A DNA stretch of 64,000 nt from Utricularia gibba (lineage: Eukaryota; Streptophyta; Magnoliopsida; Lamiales; Lentibulariaceae). The stretch spans positions 2,296,501-2,360,500 of the forward strand of contig NEEC01000014.1 in the NCBI GenBank assembly GCA_002189035.1. The letters are read 5' to 3'. Position 1 is the stretch's first letter, and each line of letters starts with the position of its first letter. Position numbers and translations under genes: made by a program. Of this stretch, positions 60,117 to 64,000 are shown one piece after another. A model generated the notes under the pieces. It searched no databases, had not been told where the DNA came from, and was given only the letters and a program-made list of their open reading frames with translations.

Positions 60117-61465
60117 TTAATTCTCTGTCTTCACTTTGGTTTCATCACCATTGGGCAGTATGTTCTGTGCATCTGATGATCGCTGGGCCTCCTGTAGAAG
60201 ATGCCAAATCTAAGAACTTATCCAAATACACTCCCAATCGGGTAGAAGGATTCTCTCATGCGTATCTACATTGAAGAATCAGTTCTATAAATAAGTTCCA
60301 TGTTAGGGAGGCACATCTCCACCAGTGCCTTATGTGTACGCCATTAAAGCAAAGGATTTTAGTCAATGGAATACATCCGGCAATACCAAAAGGATTACGT
60401 ATTAAAGTGAATCGTTCAATGAAAAGGCATAGTATCATCAACCAGAAATAACTCACCGCAGCAGAAGAAGCACGGATTTTTCTATAAGCTTCAACCTCAT
60501 CAGGGAATGCTTGCTCTAGTTCCTCAAGGAGGTGCCTTCGCATGCCCTGTATCAAAGTAAATTGTTCCTACTCATTCACACGTGAGTTTCAGATAACAAG
60601 TAAACAACGCTTGTTCAACTTCATTTGGAATGATCGTATAGCGATTGGGGGGAAAATTATGAAAGACACTCTTGGTCAAAAGGGACCCTCTCCACTTTCA
60701 CGTCAAGACCATAGAATGCATCCGCAGGTAAAAGTAGAAGTGATAGAAACACCAACCTTGAATGCATCAGACTTCCCTTTAGTTATCTGATTCTTTAGGA
60801 TGGAGCTATTCAATACATCCCTTGTAAATTCATCTGGGTTCTTCCCGTCATCTATCAAACTGTATTCCAATCACTGACTCCTTTAAGGGGCTCCCAAATC
60901 GTACAAACAAAGCAATCCTTCAACTGAAATAGTAAAAAGTGAGGAATCTTACCTCAGAACCCCTGTGGGCACTTCAATGTGGCATTTCTCCGCCAGTCGG
61001 GACACATTATCCAGCTCCAAAACTAAATTGTTCCTTGAAATCAAGAAAATAAACCATTCCCAATCCAAATTACCAAAACAACCAGACCTTAAATCACCTT
61101 ATCTAGACAAGTAAACTAGTTTCATCAGATACAAACCAATGAAAATAATAAATCCCAGCCGAGTTCCAGTAAAGGAAACATACACCGAGGGGCCAAAGAT
61201 ACGCAATTAATCAAAGAGAAATCACATACATTCTCTGGAGAAATGGAAGTTGTGAGGCGGCACTGTACGAGGAAACGATGAGATGGAGCTGGTGGAGAAT
61301 CGCTAGGGTTTTCTGTATGGAATTTATGACTAGATTCAGGTTTTGCTTCTGATCATCCGCAGGGGTTCCGGCGGTAGTTGCGGAAGATTCCATCGGTGAC
61401 GCCTCTTCAGGTTGAGCAATCATCATTCCATTCCCTCCGGCCGCCGCTGTCGCCGATGAATCCAT
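60117..61465 (-). CDS. MED10: Mediator complex subunit 10 (MED10)
   Basis: A subunit of the Mediator middle module, linking transcription factors to Pol II in the nucleus. Five exons (minus): 61230-61465, 60953-61033, 60757-60859, 60457-60546 and 60117-60191; the phases close to 194 aa. Family segments are LNLVINSIQKTLAILHQLHL, NNLVLELDNVSRLAEKCHIE, LIDDGKNPDEFTRDVLNSSI, MRRHLLEELEQAFPDEVEAY and the last exon AQNILPNGDETKVKTEN. The start is the ATG at 61465 (MDSSATAAAGGNGMM); in-frame ATGs also lie upstream, to 61525. The final exon is too short to show as an ORF and was placed by phase and conservation. Confidence 0.93.
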
Positions 61466-61803
61466 ACAGTCAGTCATGCATGGAAGATGGTCACCAATGA
61501 AGACGGTTACTAAATAAATCGCCATTTATTTCAAAAAATTCGATAATTAACATATAATTTAATGGATTAATTGACATTTAATTTACTGACAAATATTTGA
61601 AGAAAAAAAATGTATTTATGGAAATATTATCAATTTCCCATATTGAGGAGTAAGATGATTTCTTCTCACCTTGGATTTTTTCGCCTTTTTATCATAATTA
61701 TTGATTATCCAAAAATTGGAAAAAAATAGCAAAATTCAGAAATTATGTTGGAGGTTGGTTAATATCCCCGGTGCCGGTCGGCGGGATTCCAGAATCAGCA
61801 AAC
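61466..61803. promoter_or_regulatory. Divergent upstream region of MED10 (-) and NAD synthetase (+)
   Basis: About 340 bp between divergent starts, AT-rich at 61530-61740. A shared promoter region is inferred from spacing. Confidence 0.5.
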
Positions 61804-64000
61804 ATGAGGCTTGTGAAGGTGGCAACCTGCAGTTTGAATCAATGGGCGATGGATTTCGACTGCAATCTTAAGAACATCAAGGAGTCGATTTCCAGGGCTA
61901 AGGAAGCGGGTGCGGTTATTCGCCTCGGCCCAGAGCTTGAGATTACGGGCTATGGCTGCGAAGACCATTTTCTGGAACTCGACACTGTCAATCATGCGTA
62001 GGTCTATAATATTAGTGTTGTTCTTTGAATTCCATTGATGAAGCTGCTGGATGGTTTGCCTTTGTAGTTAGTGAATTTTGGTTGCCTAAGGTCAGGAAGT
62101 AGTTAATTTCGTTGGCGTGGGGTATTTTTTGCAATCCCATTTGGCATTCGAGGCCTTGTCGCCCGTTGGTTGTATCAAAATCCTCACTTGCGATTTTTGC
62201 ATATTCATTGCTATGGAAAGAAGGAATCTTGTTTTTATACATAATCAGAATTAAATTAAAACTTTGTTTGCAACGAGCTTACGAATTGCCCGATGGATTT
62301 TAGGTGGGACTGCTTGAAGGACCTACTGCTTGGTGATTGGACAGATGGCATACTATGCAGTTTTGGAATGCCTGTGATCAAAGGCTCAGAGCGTTATAAT
62401 TGTCAGGTGCTCTGCTTTAACAGGAAGATTGTGATGATACGCCCCAAGATGTGGCTTGCAAATGATGGAAATTATAGGGAGCTTAGATGGTTTACAGGAT
62501 GGAAGCGAAAAGAGTATCTTGAAGACTTCTTGCTCCCAAGCGCTATATCTGAGGCCCTTGGACAAAAGACAGCCCCTTTTGGATATGGATATATTCAGTT
62601 TCTGGACACGTAATTTCCCTGCAATATTTTTGTTTTCTTAAATTTGCTATCCTGCAAGAACTTATTCCCGTTGTTATTCAACCCATTGCCTCCTTGCGCA
62701 TTCTGTCACAAGTCTTCTCTGGAGGAGTCAATATTTGTTTTTTATATGCAAAAAGACCGTGTCATGGGGACTTGTCGTGGGTTTTTTGTGCCATGTTACC
62801 GTTTCTACAAATTGCATCATTGGGTATTTGTGAGACATTGGATCTCATCTTCTGAGATGGCATGCTACACATTTTTACGCAGAGGTGTTGCAGCTGAAGT
62901 GTGTGAAGAACTCTTTTGCCCCATGCCACCTCATGCTGAGCTTTCCCTGAATGGTGTTGAGGTTTTTATGAATGCCAGTGGAAGCCATCATCAACTAAGA
63001 AAGCTTGATCTTCGCCTTCGTGCATTTATAGGTGCCACACATATGCGTGGTGGAGTTTATATGTATGCTAATCAGCAAGGATGCGATGGAGGGCGCCTTT
63101 ACTATGGTGGGTTGGATATTCAATTTAAATGGTCATGTTTATGTCAGTGAATGGCGATAATCTTTATTTTTTTGGATTCTCTTTAAGTGCCATTGTTTGG
63201 GCAGATGGATGTTCCTGTGTCGTTGTGAATGGAGATGTGGTTGGCCAAGGCTCACAGTTCTCCCTGAAGGATGTTGAGTTGGTTGTTGCGCAGATTGATC
63301 TCGATGCTGTATGTTACTTTCTAAATACCTTTGCTCACACGGGCAATTGGTTTTTTTTTTTTTTTCCTTTCACTCCTTTCAGTTATGAAAACTTGAGAAT
63401 GTTATCATATTTTCTGATTTTTTTATGGTTTTTTTGGAAGGCCATTGAAATTCTTTTTGTTGCACAGATTTTTCGTCAAACTAGCCGAATCTGCATGAAA
63501 TTCAAGAGAATATTGATCTTGAGAAATTGTCAACTTTAAATCTGCGGTGGCTGATGTCATTTGCTATTGTTATGATTTCAGGTTGCCAGTCTAAGAGGAT
63601 CTATTAGTAGCTTTCAGGAACAAGCTGGTCTCAAAGAAAAGGTTTCATCAGTTGAAGTACCTTACAAGCTTTGCCAGACTTTTAATATTCAGATGTCACT
63701 TTCAAGCCCACTCGAGGTCAAGATTCTTCCATTTTTATTTAATCTAACCAGAAATTCTTGAACCTTTCTGAGCATGAACCCGAGGCTTTTGAAATCTCCA
63801 AGCCAAGAGTCAGTGCATAATTATGAATAATACTTTGATTGCATTTTAAATGCTGTTTTTAACTATTTTCCTACCTGTATTCTTGAAATCTTTCAAGTTT
63901 CAGCTTCATACACGTTTTTTCCTAAATTAAAACCTTTATAGTTATTCAGATACGTTATCATTCTCCTGAAGAGGAAATAGCTTATGGGCCTAGCTGCTGG
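61804..64000 (+). CDS. NADSYN: Glutamine-dependent NAD(+) synthetase, 5' part
   Basis: It catalyses the last step of NAD synthesis: deamido-NAD plus glutamine plus ATP to NAD. The window ends inside the gene. Exons: 61804-61997, 62304-62609, 62883-63106, 63205-63308, 63582-63716 and 63950-64000 (cut); 338 codons are seen. The present part is the nitrilase-like glutaminase domain, which releases ammonia: [15 protein letters not shown] (catalytic Glu), [17 protein letters not shown] (catalytic Lys), and [20 protein letters not shown] (catalytic Cys), followed by [20 protein letters not shown]. The synthetase domain begins at [14 protein letters not shown] at the very end. All junctions are GT-AG and in phase. 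It appears intact so far. Confidence 0.95.

Noticed and set aside
1-64000. CRISPR arrays, bacterial operons or integrated organelle blocks
   Set aside because: No spaced direct repeats; genes are intron-bearing nuclear plant genes; the tRNA-Cys looks nuclear and stands alone.

Overview
This is a gene-rich stretch of nuclear DNA from a flowering plant. The evidence is plant-specific families (SOB FIVE-LIKE, TCP, class III peroxidase, PHS1, SWEET, LHT, DUF579 xylan methyltransferase, HD-Zip I), short GT-AG introns, AT-rich spacers, a nuclear tRNA-Cys and one Ty3/gypsy LTR retrotransposon. I cannot name the species. Exon models were built by eye from splice sites, reading phase and family knowledge; no search or transcript data were used.

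Layout, left to right: SOFL (+); gar2-related protein (-); 6-phosphogluconolactonase (-); tRNA-Cys(GCA) (-); CYC/TB1-type TCP factor (-); class III peroxidase (+); meiotic PHS1 (-); ribose-phosphate pyrophosphokinase (-); F-box/SEL1 protein (+); armadillo-repeat remnant (-); TPR membrane protein (-); cytosolic histidyl-tRNA synthetase (+); GT17 glycosyltransferase (+); WD40 protein (-); small conserved protein (-); tandem LHT amino-acid transporters (+), the second broken; complex I 51-kDa subunit (-); GT47 exostosin (+); glucuronoxylan methyltransferase (-); NTF2 (+); unknown membrane protein (-); LTR retrotransposon (44060-50496, - orientation); SWEET sugar transporter (+); CTD phosphatase CPL3 (+); HD-Zip I (+); MED10 (-); and the 5' part of NAD synthetase (+), cut by the window end.

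Most genes are unrelated housekeeping or regulatory loci, as is normal for a plant chromosome. Functional links are loose. PRPP synthetase, 6PGL (pentose phosphate pathway) and NAD synthetase touch nucleotide and cofactor supply. GT47 and DUF579 are convergent cell-wall polysaccharide genes. CPL3 and MED10 both act on RNA polymerase II. Several neighbours are head-to-head with short shared promoters.

The most striking global feature is that eight otherwise well-conserved genes carry nine apparent single-base deletions, and a tenth event is possible in the HD-Zip gene. All shift the frame the same way and most fall in short G or C runs. This looks more like consensus base-calling error than mass pseudogenisation. 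Four introns appear to use GC-AG instead of GT-AG. I found no convincing undescribed multi-gene system.
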